In this document: positions 16,880-25,635 of the stretch, piece after piece | How the letters are laid out: every line of letters starts with the position of its first letter | Numbering within the stretch: the stretch's first letter is position 1 | Assembly (NCBI RefSeq): GCF_003014485.1 | Contig: NZ_PYGA01000002.1 | Location: forward strand, 248,001 to 312,000 | DNA from: Murinocardiopsis flavida | GTDB lineage: Bacteria; Actinomycetota; Actinomycetes; Streptosporangiales; Streptosporangiaceae | Length of the DNA stretch: 64,000 bases | Direction of reading: 5' to 3' | Position numbers and translations under genes: made by a program | Notes under the pieces: generated by a model | What the model saw: the letters and a program-made list of their open reading frames with translations, nothing else | The model's database searches: none | Told to the model about the DNA's origin: nothing

Positions 16880-17827
16880 CTAACCGTCGAGCGCGCCCCG
16901 GGCCGCGGCCAGCCGTGCGCGCCAGCCCTCCGGCGGGATCTCCACCGCCGCCAGCAGCGCCTCGGAGACCTCGGGCCGGCGCACCGGCAGGGCGCCGTTC
17001 ACGGGCACCAGCGGATCGTCGCAGACATCGGCGCTCAGCAGCGCCATTGTCGCCAAACCGCACGCGTAGGGCAGCTCCGGCAGCGCCGCGGCCAGCGCCA
17101 CGCCCGCGGCCAGCCCCACCGAGGTCTCCACGGCGCTGGAGACCACGACGGGCAGCCCGCACGCCTCGGCGACGCGCAGGGCGGGACGCACCCCGCCGAG
17201 CGGCTGCACCTTGAGGACCACGATGTCGGCCGCGCCCGCCGCGCGCACCTTCAACGGGTCCTCCGCGCGGCGGATCGACTCGTCGGCGGCGACGGGGACG
17301 TCCACCCTGCGGCGCACCTCCGCCAGTTCGGCGAGGGTCGCGCAGGGCTGCTCCACGTACTCCAGGGAGTACCGGTCCAGGCGGCGCACCATCCGCACAG
17401 CGGTCTCGACGTCCCAGCCGCCGTTGGCGTCGACGCGCACCCGCCCGCCGGGGCCGATCGCCTCGCGGACGGCCGCCACCCGGTCCTCGTCCTCGGCCGG
17501 GTCCTGCCCCTTCTCCGCGACCTTGACCTTCGCCGTGCCGCAGCCCCCCGCGGCGACGATGCGCGCCGCCTGCTCGGGGCCGACGGCGGGCACGGTCGTG
17601 TTCACCGGGACCGCCGCGCGCACCGGGTCCGGCCAGCCCACGGCCGCGGCCTCGCGGCACGCGGCCCACCACCGGGCGCACTCGCGCGGCCCGTACTCGG
17701 CGAACGGGGAGAACTCGCCCCACCCCGCGGGGCCGCGCACCAGCGCGCCCTCGCGGGCGGTCACCCCGCGGAACCGGGTCGTCATCGGCACCGAGAACGC
17801 CCGCGCGGCGCTCAGCCCCTCCTCCAC
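16880..17827 (-). CDS. menC: o-succinylbenzoate synthase
   Basis: An enolase-superfamily dehydratase that converts SHCHC to o-succinylbenzoate. The 315-aa protein shows TRFRGVTAREGALVRGPAGW near the start and the catalytic KVKV lysines after GTA. The metal ligands are in DANGGWD, EYVEQPC and ADESI, and the second catalytic lysine is in VLKVQPLGG. GTG 17827 is chosen: GGAGG lies about 6 nt upstream and the protein then begins just before the family's conserved N-terminus. ATG 17866 would add 13 poorly conserved residues. It lies downstream of menB on the same strand (61-bp gap), probably cotranscribed. Confidence 0.92.
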   Translation of the reverse strand: MEEGLSAARAFSVPMTTRFRGVTAREGALVRGPAGWGEFSPFAEYGPRECARWWAACREAAAVGWPDPVRAAVPVNTTVPAVGPEQAARIVAAGGCGTAKVKVAEKGQDPAEDEDRVAAVREAIGPGGRVRVDANGGWDVETAVRMVRRLDRYSLEYVEQPCATLAELAEVRRRVDVPVAADESIRRAEDPLKVRAAGAADIVVLKVQPLGGVRPALRVAEACGLPVVVSSAVETSVGLAAGVALAAALPELPYACGLATMALLSADVCDDPLVPVNGALPVRRPEVSEALLAAVEIPPEGWRARLAAARGALDG

Positions 17828-17888
17828 GAGCCCCCTCCGGGCAGACCCCCGTACACGGCGCACCAAGCCCTCACGGCGCGACAGGCCC

Positions 17889-18728
17889 TCACGGGCGCTT
17901 GGGGAACCGGTCGAACTCGGGGCGGCGCTTCTCCTTGAACGCGTCCCGGCCCTCCTGGGCCTCCTCGCTCATGTAGTAGAGCATCGTGGCGTCGCCGGCG
18001 AACTGCTGCATGCCGGCGGCGCCGTCGCTCACCGCGTTGATCGACCCCTTGAGCATGCGCAGCGCCAGCGGGGACTTCTCCAGCATCTCCCGCGCCCAGA
18101 TGACGGTCTCCTCCTCCAGGCGCTCCAGCGGGACCACCGTGTTGACCATGCCCATGTCCCGCGCCTCCTCGGCGCTGTACTGGCGGCACAGGTACCAGAT
18201 CTCGCGGGCCTTCTTCAGGCCCACCGTCTCGGCGAGCAGCCACGAGCCGTAGCCGCCGTCGAACGACCCGACCTTCGGCCCGGTCTGGCCGAACTTCGCG
18301 TTGTCGGCGGCGATAGTGAGGTCGCAGCACACCTGGAGGACGTTGCCGCCGCCGATGGACCACCCGGCGACCATGCAGATGACCGGCTTGGGCAGCCGGC
18401 GGATCTGCACCTGGAGGTCGAGCACGTTCAACCGGCCGATGCCCTGGCGCGCCACCGAGTCATCGCCCATGTAGCCGTCGTCGCCGCGGATCTTCTGGTC
18501 GCCGCCGGAGCAGAACGCCTGGTCGCCGGCTCCCGTGAAGATGATCACGCCGATGCCGGAGTCGTCGCGGGCGACGTTGAACGCGTCCTGGAGCTCGAAC
18601 AGGGTCTGCGGGCGGAACGCGTTGTGCCGCTCCGGCCGGTTGATCGTGATCTTGGCGATGCCTTCGGCGGTCTCATAGATGATGTCGCCGTACTCGCCGG
18701 CCTGCTGCCACTCGATCACGCTGCTCAC
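17889..18728 (-). CDS. menB: 1,4-dihydroxy-2-naphthoyl-CoA synthase
   Basis: A crotonase-fold enzyme that closes the naphthoquinol ring from o-succinylbenzoyl-CoA. 279 aa. Diagnostic stretches are [21 protein letters not shown]-type oxyanion loop ([12 protein letters not shown]), [28 protein letters not shown], and the C-terminal [18 protein letters not shown], which is almost invariant. GTG 18728 has GGAGGA 5 nt upstream; the upstream TTG would disrupt that site. It is divergent from menE, and the two share a 130-bp intergenic promoter region. Confidence 0.95.
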   Translation of the reverse strand: MSSVIEWQQAGEYGDIIYETAEGIAKITINRPERHNAFRPQTLFELQDAFNVARDDSGIGVIIFTGAGDQAFCSGGDQKIRGDDGYMGDDSVARQGIGRLNVLDLQVQIRRLPKPVICMVAGWSIGGGNVLQVCCDLTIAADNAKFGQTGPKVGSFDGGYGSWLLAETVGLKKAREIWYLCRQYSAEEARDMGMVNTVVPLERLEEETVIWAREMLEKSPLALRMLKGSINAVSDGAAGMQQFAGDATMLYYMSEEAQEGRDAFKEKRRPEFDRFPKRP

Positions 18729-18844
18729 GCTTTCCTCCAATGGCCCGCCGACGCGGGCCGGACGCTCGTTGCGGGGCCAACCTTAACCGTCCGTACGGGG
18801 TGCCGGGCCGCCGCCCGCACCGGACACGCGCACCGCGCCGGTCC

Positions 18845-18850
18845 TAGAAT
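18845..18850 (+). promoter_or_regulatory. -10 hexamer TAGAAT, leaderless menE
   Basis: TAGAAT ends 8 nt before GTG 18859 and no ribosome-binding site exists between them, so the transcript probably starts at the start codon. Confidence 0.45.
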
Positions 18851-18858
18851 CGGTCGAC

Positions 18859-20034
18859 GTGTCCACCAGACCGTTGCAGGCGGTGTCGGGCCTCACCGGC
18901 CCGCACCTCACCGAACTCCTCGCCCGCGCGCTCGACGGCAGCGGACCGGCGCTGCTGCCCATCGCGGAGCACACCCCGCAACCCCTGGTCCGCGCCCTGA
19001 TCGACACCCTGCGGCCGAGTTCGCTGCGCACCCCCGACGGGGTCACCCCGCTCCCGCACGCCGAGGGCGTCGCCGACGACACGGCGCTGGTCATCGCCAC
19101 CTCCGGGTCCACTGGCACCCCCAAGGGCGCCGAACTCGCCGCCGCGGCGCTGCTCGCCTCCTCCCGCGCCTCCACCGCCCGCATCGGGGCCGCCGCCGGG
19201 CAGACCTGGTGGTGCGTGCTGCCCACCGCCCACATCTCCGGGCTCCAGGTGATCCTGCGCGCGCTCGCGACAGGCGGCGACGTGGTGTTCGACCCGTTCG
19301 ACACCCCGCCCGGCGGGTACCCGCACGTGTCCCTGGTGCCCACCCAGCTCCGCCGCCTGCTCGCCGCGGGGGCCGACCTGTCGGCCTACGCCTCCATCCT
19401 GCTCGGCGGCGCCCCGGCCGACGACGCGCTGCTGGAACAGGCCCGCGGCGCCGGCGGCCGCGTCGTCACCACCTACGGCATGAGCGAGACCTGCGGCGGC
19501 TGCGTCTACGACGGCCGCCCCCTCGACGGCGTCACCGCCGACACCGACCCCGAGGGCCGCATCCTACTCAGCGGCCCGGTCCTGTTCTCCGGCTACCGGC
19601 TGCGCCCCGACTTGACCCGGCACCACCTCGTCGCCGACGGCGACGGCCGCACCTGGTTCCGCACCGGCGACCTCGGCGGCTTCGGCACCGACGGCCGGCT
19701 GCGGATCCGCGGCCGCCTGGACGACGTCATCAACACCGGCGGGCACAAGGTGGTGCCCGGCGAGGTCGCCTCCGTGCTGGCCGCCCTGGACTCGGTCGCC
19801 GAGGCCGTGGTGGTCGGCCGCGCCGACCCCGAGTGGGGGACGCGGGTCACCGCCGTTGTCGTGCCCGCCGACCCCGCCGACCCGCCCACACTCGACCGGA
19901 TCCGCGCGCACGTCCGCGCCCACCTGCCCGCCCACGCGGCACCGCGCGAACTCGACCTGCGCGCGGCGCTGCCGCTGCTCGACTCCGGCAAACCCGACCT
20001 CGCCGCGCTGCGCCGCCCGCCCGACCTCCCCTGA
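18859..20034 (+). CDS. menE: o-succinylbenzoate--CoA ligase
   Basis: An acyl-AMP-forming ligase that activates o-succinylbenzoate for MenB. At 391 aa it is the short actinobacterial form. The phosphate loop TSGSTGTPKGAELAA, PTAHISGLQVI, LLGGAP, TTYGMSETCGG and the hinge RTGDLGGF followed by RIRGRLDDVINTGGHKV are all present. The C-terminal LLDSGKPDLAAL carries the catalytic lysine. The gene is divergent from menB. I found no menH, menI or menA in the window, so the pathway is completed elsewhere. Confidence 0.93.
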   Translation: MSTRPLQAVSGLTGPHLTELLARALDGSGPALLPIAEHTPQPLVRALIDTLRPSSLRTPDGVTPLPHAEGVADDTALVIATSGSTGTPKGAELAAAALLASSRASTARIGAAAGQTWWCVLPTAHISGLQVILRALATGGDVVFDPFDTPPGGYPHVSLVPTQLRRLLAAGADLSAYASILLGGAPADDALLEQARGAGGRVVTTYGMSETCGGCVYDGRPLDGVTADTDPEGRILLSGPVLFSGYRLRPDLTRHHLVADGDGRTWFRTGDLGGFGTDGRLRIRGRLDDVINTGGHKVVPGEVASVLAALDSVAEAVVVGRADPEWGTRVTAVVVPADPADPPTLDRIRAHVRAHLPAHAAPRELDLRAALPLLDSGKPDLAALRRPPDLP

Positions 20035-20521
20035 TCCGCGGCGGCCCGAGGTCCACCGGGATTGGCGTGCGCCACAGTGGGCAGTGGACCGCAACAGCAT
20101 CCGATCCGGTGGCCGGATCCTGACATCCGGAACCATTCGCCGATCGCAGGCGTCTACCCCCATGATTGCGTCATTAGCCGGATCACCGCGACGAGGAGGC
20201 CAATGGTGCGGACCGACCGCACGACCCGCACGCCGGACCACCGCGGGCAGCGCCGCGCACCGGGCGGGGCCGAGCGCGGTCACGACATCTGTGGACACCG
20301 CACCGGTGCGCACGCACCGAAACCGGATCCGCCGTTTCGCACGCACCCGGTCGGCGCTCGGACCGAGTCGCGGCCTGAGGGGCCCACGGGCGGCCCCGCG
20401 AGAACCCGTCCCGTCTGCCGTCCGCTCCGGCACGGCGCGGCCTCATACCCGCACCACGCCCTTATCGGCCACGTTTCCGGGCGTGATTCAGGCCACTACA
20501 TCCGAGATCCAATCGAGATCG
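20035..20521. other. long noncoding region upstream of the sigma factor
   Basis: About 490 bases with no gene-like codon pattern. The sequence is less GC-rich than genes nearby and holds short palindromes such as CATCCGATCCGGTGGCCGGAT, but I see no RNA gene. It may be a long regulatory leader for the sigma-factor gene. Confidence 0.35.
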
Positions 20522-20555
20522 GGAACATTTGACTCTCTGACACGTTGGACATAAT
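20522..20555 (+). promoter_or_regulatory. candidate promoters of the sigma-factor gene
   Basis: TTGACT (20529-20534) and CATAAT (20550-20555) resemble housekeeping -35 and -10 boxes but with a short 15-bp spacer. Overlapping them, GGAAC (20522-20526) and GTT (20544-20546) are 17 bp apart, as in SigR-type stress promoters. Streptomyces hrdB is known to have a SigR promoter, which makes the overlap interesting but unproven. Confidence 0.35.
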
Positions 20556-20623
20556 GGCGCGCCAACCTGGCGGAAACCTCGCCGCCGCGTGCCTGACGTC
20601 TTTGGAAGGGAGGGGGTGCCCTC

Positions 20624-21943
20624 ATGTCGCGCACTGCCCTGGCCACTTCTCCCACGGTGGCGGAACCCGCAGAAGGCAAGGCCGCTTCTGCTGCTCTTGA
20701 TGAGCTGATTACCCGCGGACGTTCGCAGGGACACGTGTCCCTCGCGGAGCTGCGGGCCGCATTCTCCGCGGCTGGGATCAACCCTGCCGACGGCCGCTCG
20801 ATCCTGCGTGAACTCACCGACTCCGGAGTGCGGCTCGCCAACGGGGGCGACGAAGCCGTGGAGTCCATCGATCCCGATGCGGAGGACGAAGAGCTCGAGG
20901 AGGCCCTCGACCCCGCGACCAGCGAGACCGCCCTCCCCACCAGGCGCGGCAAGGCCGCCAAGGCGGCAGGGTCCGACCTCGAAGCTCCAGAGGCCGACCT
21001 CGACGACCAGTCGCCGGCCATGGGCGACTCCGTCCACACCTACCTGAAGGCCATCGGACGCCGCCAGCTGCTCACCGCCGAGCAGGAGGTCGACCTCGCC
21101 AAGCGCATCGAGGCCGGGCTGTACGCCGAATACCGCCTCGGCCAGCGCGTCGAGGACCCCGGCCCCGGCGAGCCCGACCCCCGAATCCGCGAGGACCTCG
21201 AATGGGTGGCCGAGGACGGCCGCCAGGCAAAGGCCCACATGCTGGAGGCCAACCTGCGCCTCGTGGTGTCGGTGGCGAAGAAGTACAGCGACCGCGGAAT
21301 GTCCCTCCTCGACGTCGTCCAGGAAGGCAACCTCGGCCTCATCCGCGCCGTGGAGAAGTTCGACTACAACAAGGGCTTCAAGTTCTCCACCTACGCCATG
21401 TGGTGGATCCGCCAGGCCATACAGCGCGGCTTCGCCGACTCGGCGCGCACCATCCGGCTGCCGGTCCACGTTCTGGAGCTGCTGAGCAAGGTCAGCCGCC
21501 TGGAGCGGGAGATGCACCAGACCCTGGGCCGCGAGCCGACCCCTGAGGAACTGGGGCACGAACTCGACAAGACCCCGGCGCAGATCGAGGAACTCCTGCG
21601 GATCACCCGCCAGCCCATCAGCCTCGACTCCACCATCGGCGAGGACGGCGAGACCCGCATCGGCGACCTCATCGAGGACGTCGACGCCTCCGAGGCATCC
21701 GAGGTGGTCGACCGCCAGCTCATGGCCGACCAGCTCCGCCGGGCGCTGGAGGACCTCGAACCTCGCGAGGCGACCATCATGTCGCTGCGCTTCGGCCTCA
21801 TGGACGGCCGGCCGCGCACGCTCGACGAGATCGGCAAGCACCTCGGTCTCACCCGCGAGCGCATCCGCCAGCTGGAAAAGCAGTCCCTGTCGAAGTTGCG
21901 GCACCCCAGCCGCGCCCAGCAGCTCCTGGACTTCGCCAGCTAG
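20624..21943 (+). CDS. RNA polymerase sigma-70 factor, RpoD/Hrd family
   Basis: 439 aa. Residues 22-60 resemble sigma region 1.1 (DELITRGRSQGHVSLAEL). An acidic linker is followed by region 1.2 (SVHTYLKAIGRRQLLTAEQE), region 2 (LRLVVSVAKKYSDRG, GLIRAVEKFDYNKGFKFSTY, MWWIRQAI), region 3 and region 4 (LRFGLMDGRPRTLDEIG, TRERIRQLE). Region 2.4 reads AIQRGFADSARTIRLPVH, whereas housekeeping HrdB proteins read AITRAMADQARTIRIPVH, so this may be a paralog rather than the principal sigma factor. ATG 20624 follows GGGAGGGG. Confidence 0.88.
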   Translation: MSRTALATSPTVAEPAEGKAASAALDELITRGRSQGHVSLAELRAAFSAAGINPADGRSILRELTDSGVRLANGGDEAVESIDPDAEDEELEEALDPATSETALPTRRGKAAKAAGSDLEAPEADLDDQSPAMGDSVHTYLKAIGRRQLLTAEQEVDLAKRIEAGLYAEYRLGQRVEDPGPGEPDPRIREDLEWVAEDGRQAKAHMLEANLRLVVSVAKKYSDRGMSLLDVVQEGNLGLIRAVEKFDYNKGFKFSTYAMWWIRQAIQRGFADSARTIRLPVHVLELLSKVSRLEREMHQTLGREPTPEELGHELDKTPAQIEELLRITRQPISLDSTIGEDGETRIGDLIEDVDASEASEVVDRQLMADQLRRALEDLEPREATIMSLRFGLMDGRPRTLDEIGKHLGLTRERIRQLEKQSLSKLRHPSRAQQLLDFAS

Positions 21944-21966
21944 CAGCGGCACCCACGTCAGGCACC

Positions 21967-22007
21967 AACGGCTCCGGCCCCGCCCCAGCGGCGGGGCCGG
22001 AGCCGTT
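21967..22007 (+). terminator. rho-independent-type hairpin after the sigma factor
   Basis: An 18-bp perfect stem (AACGGCTCCGGCCCCGCC and its complement) with a 5-nt loop, 24 bp past the stop codon. There is no long T run, as usual in this GC range. Confidence 0.75.
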
Positions 22008-22174
22008 CGACGTCGGGGCCGTCGGGGCCGTCTCAGGCCGGAATCGCTCTATGTTGCGGCCGTTCCACGCCGGAGCCGCCTCGGACCGGAATCCCGCCAC
22101 GACGGAGCCCGATCCGCGCCGGAATCGTCCGCAGGCAGGAGGCGGGCCGCTCCGCAGCACGGGACAATCGCCCA

Positions 22175-22552
22175 ATGAGCACCGAACCTGTCCACAAGGA
22201 CGAGGTCGCCGTCGCCCTCCAGACCGGGCGCGAACTCGGTCCCGAGTACGAGGACGCCGTCGCCGCCTCCCTGGCCGAACGCCTTGAGCGCACCATCGAC
22301 CAGCGGGTCCGCGCCGAGGTCGCCGAGCAGGTGGCCCACGCCGCCGCCCGCCCCGACCCCGCCCAGACCCCCGCCGCGCAGCAGGGCCCCTCGTCCGCTG
22401 TGGGCGTCACCGCGTTCTTCTCCCTGCTCTTCGCCGCGCCCATGAGCTTCGCGCTGCTCGAACGCGCCGGGCTGCCCGGCCTCATCGTGCTGTGGACCGG
22501 CATCATTCTGCTCAACCTCGTCGTCGCCGTCGCCGGCCGCCGTCGCGGGTAG
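22175..22552 (+). CDS. small membrane protein with conserved LGPEY motif (paralog 1)
   Basis: 125 aa, function unknown. The N-terminal cytoplasmic part contains GRELGPEYEDAVAASLAERL, shared almost exactly by the next gene. Two membrane helices follow (about residues 73-92 and 100-118). A -10-like GACAAT lies 6 nt before the ATG, without a ribosome-binding site. The pair looks like a tandem duplication; similar proteins with this motif are common in actinobacteria. Confidence 0.75.
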   Translation: MSTEPVHKDEVAVALQTGRELGPEYEDAVAASLAERLERTIDQRVRAEVAEQVAHAAARPDPAQTPAAQQGPSSAVGVTAFFSLLFAAPMSFALLERAGLPGLIVLWTGIILLNLVVAVAGRRRG

Positions 22553-22662
22553 GGCCAGCACCACTCCGTGCGGCGCCATGGGCCAGGGATCACCCTGAGG
22601 TATCCCTGACTTGGCTCTCCAAGGTGACGACTCAGGCGGGGTGCCGCCGCATACTGGACCAC

Positions 22663-23100
22663 ATGTCGCAGCCTTCCGCTCCCAAGGAACCCGTTCCCCG
22701 GAACGACGTCGCCGCCTCGTTGAAGATCAGCCGCGAACTCGGTCCCGAATACGACGACGCCATCGCCGACTCGCTCGCGGAACGGCTCGACCACGCCATC
22801 GACGCGCGCATCCGCGAGCAGCTCGACGCCCGCCAACTGCCGCACGCGCAGGCCCAGCACCACATGTACCCGTCCTACGCGCCGCCTCCGCCGCCCCCCG
22901 CCAAAAGCGGCACCAGCGACACCGGTATCCGGCTGGCCATGGGGATCGTGTCGCTGGCGCTGTCCATCCCGCTGCTCGCAATCGGGGTGAACTACGGCGG
23001 CGAGGGAATCGGCGCCCTGCTGGCCATGGCCATCGTCTTCACCGGGGTCATCACGCTGTACCTGCTGGTCGTGGGCGGCGGCCGCGGCAACAAGGGCTGA
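22663..23100 (+). CDS. small membrane protein with conserved LGPEY motif (paralog 2)
   Basis: 145 aa, function unknown. SRELGPEYDDAIADSLAERL in the N-terminal part matches the preceding gene. A proline-rich linker (APPPPPP) leads to two membrane segments (about residues 92-110 and 118-138). CATACT ends 7 nt before ATG 22663 and no ribosome-binding site is present, so the mRNA is probably leaderless and transcribed separately from paralog 1. Confidence 0.75.
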   Translation: MSQPSAPKEPVPRNDVAASLKISRELGPEYDDAIADSLAERLDHAIDARIREQLDARQLPHAQAQHHMYPSYAPPPPPPAKSGTSDTGIRLAMGIVSLALSIPLLAIGVNYGGEGIGALLAMAIVFTGVITLYLLVVGGGRGNKG

Positions 23101-23196
23101 CCCGCGCAACCGGGCCGGGTTGCGTCGCCGCGCGCAGCCTGCGACGTCGCGCGAGGCTTAAACGGGCGATCGGACGCGCCGGGCGGGAAGCCGGGG

Positions 23197-23559
23197 TCAG
23201 CTGCGCAGTGTCGACTCGACGATCGCCAGTGCTTCGTCGGCGGACAGGCCCAGGCCCGCGACCGCCTCGGCATAGGCGCGCGCGGCCGCGACGGCGGCGG
23301 CCCGCTGGGCGTCGCCGCCCGCGGCCACGAAGGTCCCCGAACGTCCTCGGGTCTCGACCACCCCCGCGTGCTCCAGCTCGCGGTAGGCGCGCGCGGCGGT
23401 GTTGACCGCCACCGACAGATCCGCGGCGAGCGCCCGCACCGTCGGCAGCTTCGTCCCGACGGGGAGGTCGCCCCGGGCCGCGGCGCCCGCCACGGCGGCC
23501 CGGATCTGCTCGTACGGCGGCACCTTTGAATCGGGGTCGATACCCGGCAGCTCGATCAC
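23197..23559 (-). CDS. GntR-family regulator, YtrA subfamily
   Basis: 120 aa. The winged helix-turn-helix (PPYEQIRAAV, GTKLPTVRALAADLSVAVNTAARAYRELEHAGVVETRGRSGTFV, read in parts) fills residues 12-75 and is followed by only a short helical tail, which is the YtrA type. These usually control nearby ABC transporters, but none is adjacent. It starts at GTG 23559 with GGAGGTG upstream. The next gene on the strand begins only after a 33-bp gap, so the two may be cotranscribed. Confidence 0.85.
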   Translation of the reverse strand: MIELPGIDPDSKVPPYEQIRAAVAGAAARGDLPVGTKLPTVRALAADLSVAVNTAARAYRELEHAGVVETRGRSGTFVAAGGDAQRAAAVAAARAYAEAVAGLGLSADEALAIVESTLRS

Positions 23560-23592
23560 GGTTCGGGCACCTCCGATCGCCTCGGCATCGGC

Positions 23593-23988
23593 TCAGATGC
23601 CCGCGGGGCTTGTCGGCACGCGCTCGATACCGTGCAGGCGGTGCGCCTCGCGCAGGGTCAGCAGGTGCTCGGCCGCCTGGGTTGCGGCCTTGACCTTCGG
23701 CGCGGCGAGCCGCTTGCGCCGGTAGATGCGGTCGTCATACCCGCGCGCCCCGATCAGCGTGCGCTCCTGCGCGTAGGCCGCGCGCATGGCGTCGGTCAGC
23801 GCGGTGTCGAGGGCGACGCCCCGCGCGTGCAGGTCCTCGACCTCGGCGCCCTCGGCGTTGGCGGCGCGCAGCGCGGCCTCGGCGCTCTCGACGGTGTCCA
23901 GGAGTTCCGGCAGCCGCCCGGCGAGTGTCTCGTCCTCGGCGTGCCGACGGCGCGCGTCTTCACCGGTCTTGCGCCTGCCCAGAACCAT
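23593..23988 (-). CDS. hypothetical protein, 131 aa, helical
   Basis: Family not recognised. The sequence is almost entirely predicted helix, rich in Ala, Glu and Arg (ETLAGRLPELLDTVESAEAALRAA cut short: LLDTVESAEAALRAA), then IGARGYDDRIYRRKRLAAPKV. No signal or membrane segment. ATG 23988 has GGGAG 5 nt upstream, which is better than GTG 23994. It lies directly upstream of the GntR gene on the same strand. Confidence 0.6.
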   Translation of the reverse strand: MVLGRRKTGEDARRRHAEDETLAGRLPELLDTVESAEAALRAANAEGAEVEDLHARGVALDTALTDAMRAAYAQERTLIGARGYDDRIYRRKRLAAPKVKAATQAAEHLLTLREAHRLHGIERVPTSPAGI

Positions 23989-24101
23989 GCTCACTCCCGT
24001 GTCCGTGCCGGTGCGAGACCGGCGCCCTCAAGTCGGAGACCACCCTATTGCGTGGGGCGGAATCGCGGCGCTCCGCGGTGGCGTGTTCGCAGCCGCCTCC
24101 T

Positions 24102-24112
24102 TTACGCAGTAA
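24102..24112. promoter_or_regulatory. possible TetR autoregulatory site
   Basis: TTACGCAGTAA is a perfect palindrome around a 3-bp centre, 16 bp before the TetR-family start and in a locally AT-rich patch. The position suits autoregulation, but the half-sites are short. Confidence 0.35.
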
Positions 24113-24128
24113 GACTAGGGTGAGGCGC

Positions 24129-24818
24129 GTGAGTCGGAACAACGCGGGACTGAGCACCGAGCGCATCGTGACCGAGGCGCTGCACATCATCGACGGGCTC
24201 GGCCTGGGCAAGCTGACCATGCGGCGCCTCGGCGACGCCCTCCAGGTCGAGGCCATGGCCATCTACCACCACTTCCCGCTCGGCAAGGAGCAGCTCTTCG
24301 ACGCGATCGTCGAGTTCATCACCGACGCCGACCGCATCCGCGCCGAGGCCGCTGCCGCCGACGCCGATGCCGAACCGGACGGCACCGAGCCGGACGAACC
24401 CGCGCCCGACAACCGCCCCTGGGACCAGCGGCTGCGCTCCTGGGCGGCCGACTACCGCACCGCATTGCTGCGCCACTCCGGCGCGCTGACGCTGATCATC
24501 AACCGCCGCCCCGACACCGAACCCGCGCTGCGCGCGCTGGAACTGCACTGCGCCGCGTTCGAAGAGGCCGGGCTGCGCGGCGCGGCCGTCCTCGACGCCG
24601 CCGCCGCGCTCGACTCCTACGTCACGGGCGCGGTCATCCACCAGGTCCGCGCCACCTCGATCGCCACACCGGACGCGCCCCGCCCCGACGGCAGGTTCCC
24701 GCACGTCGTGGCGCTGCGCGCGGCGCAATCACCCGACGCGGTGGACCACGACGCGCGGTTCGGCGCCGGGTTGGACGCGCTGCTGGCCGGGGTCACGGCC
24801 GCCCCGGGCCACCGCTGA
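24129..24818 (+). CDS. TetR-family regulator with tetracycline-repressor-type C-terminus
   Basis: 229 aa. The DNA-binding helix-turn-helix is LTMRRLGDALQVEAMAIYHHF (residues about 28-48). The C-terminal domain (RSWAADYRTALLRHSGAL, YVTGAVIHQ) resembles TetR_C_1, which senses small molecules. An acidic Pro-rich insert at 75-100 is unusual. GTG 24129 is the only reasonable start. No efflux gene is adjacent, so the target is unknown. It is convergent with the response-regulator gene across a 50-bp palindrome. Confidence 0.85.
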   Translation: MSRNNAGLSTERIVTEALHIIDGLGLGKLTMRRLGDALQVEAMAIYHHFPLGKEQLFDAIVEFITDADRIRAEAAAADADAEPDGTEPDEPAPDNRPWDQRLRSWAADYRTALLRHSGALTLIINRRPDTEPALRALELHCAAFEEAGLRGAAVLDAAAALDSYVTGAVIHQVRATSIATPDAPRPDGRFPHVVALRAAQSPDAVDHDARFGAGLDALLAGVTAAPGHR

Positions 24819-24877
24819 GCACCCCGGCCCACCTTCGAGCGCCTGGTTGGGGGACCGGTCCGGATTCCGGCCGAGAG

Positions 24878-24927
24878 GATGTGCTTCGGCGGTCGCTGCT
24901 GCGCAGCAGCGACCGCCGAAGCACATC
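24878..24927. terminator. perfect 50-bp palindrome between convergent genes
   Basis: Left arm 24878-24902 and right arm 24903-24927 are exact reverse complements. It starts GATGTGCTTCGGCGG and its core equals the start of the 39-bp inverted repeats at 5349-5387 and 5719-5757, so it belongs to a repeated family. Between converging genes it would work as a bidirectional terminator. Confidence 0.7.
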
Positions 24928-24978
24928 GTGATCGGGATAGGCCGGGACGGCACACCGACGGTCGCCGAGCGCACCGGG

Positions 24979-25635
24979 TCACGGCCCCAGCTCCTGGGCG
25001 ACGATCGCGGCCTGTACCCGGCTGCGCAGGTCGAGCTTCGCGAGGATCCGGCTCACGTGCGTCTTCGTCGTGGTCTCGGTGATGCCGAGGCGGCGGGCGA
25101 TCTGCTGATTGGACAGCCCCTCCCCCACGCAGACCAGGACCTGGCGCTCGCGCGGGGTGAGCGCGCCGATCGCGGCCGGGCTCACCTCCGGGGCACGGGA
25201 CCCGCCGCCGCCCGCCGCGCCGAGCCCCGCGAACTCCTTGATCAGCCGCCGTGTCAGCGCGGGCGCGATCATGCCCTCGCCGCGCGCCACCAGCTTGACC
25301 GCGTGGACGAGCTCCGCCGCCTCGATATTCTTCAGCAGGAACCCCGAGGCGCCGGCGCGCAGCGCGCCGAACACGTACTCGTCCAGGTCGAAGGTCGTCA
25401 GGATGAGCACGTCGATCCCGACGGCGGTGAGCTCCTTGGTGGCGTCGATGCCGTCCTTGCGCGGCATCCGCACGTCCATGAGGACGACGTCGGGCTCCAT
25501 GCGGCGGGCCGTCCGCACGGCGTCCTCGCCGTCGCCGACCTCGGCGACCACCCGGATGTCCGGGTCGGCGTCCAGGATCATCACCAGCCCGGAGCGCACC
25601 GCCCACTGGTCCTCGGCCACCACTACCCGGATCAC
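24979..25635 (-). CDS. two-component response regulator, NarL/LuxR type
   Basis: 218 aa. Receiver domain at residues 1-120 with acidic pocket VVAEDQ, phospho-acceptor Asp in VVLMDVRMPRKDG and the conserved Lys in GASGFLLKN. The LuxR-type DNA-binding domain is at about 152-215 (LTPRERQVLVCVGEGLSNQQ, IARRLGITETTTKTHVSRIL). GTG 25635 overlaps the kinase stop by 4 bp (GTGA), so translation is coupled and the pair is one operon. The target genes are unknown. Confidence 0.92.
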   Translation of the reverse strand: MIRVVVAEDQWAVRSGLVMILDADPDIRVVAEVGDGEDAVRTARRMEPDVVLMDVRMPRKDGIDATKELTAVGIDVLILTTFDLDEYVFGALRAGASGFLLKNIEAAELVHAVKLVARGEGMIAPALTRRLIKEFAGLGAAGGGGSRAPEVSPAAIGALTPRERQVLVCVGEGLSNQQIARRLGITETTTKTHVSRILAKLDLRSRVQAAIVAQELGP

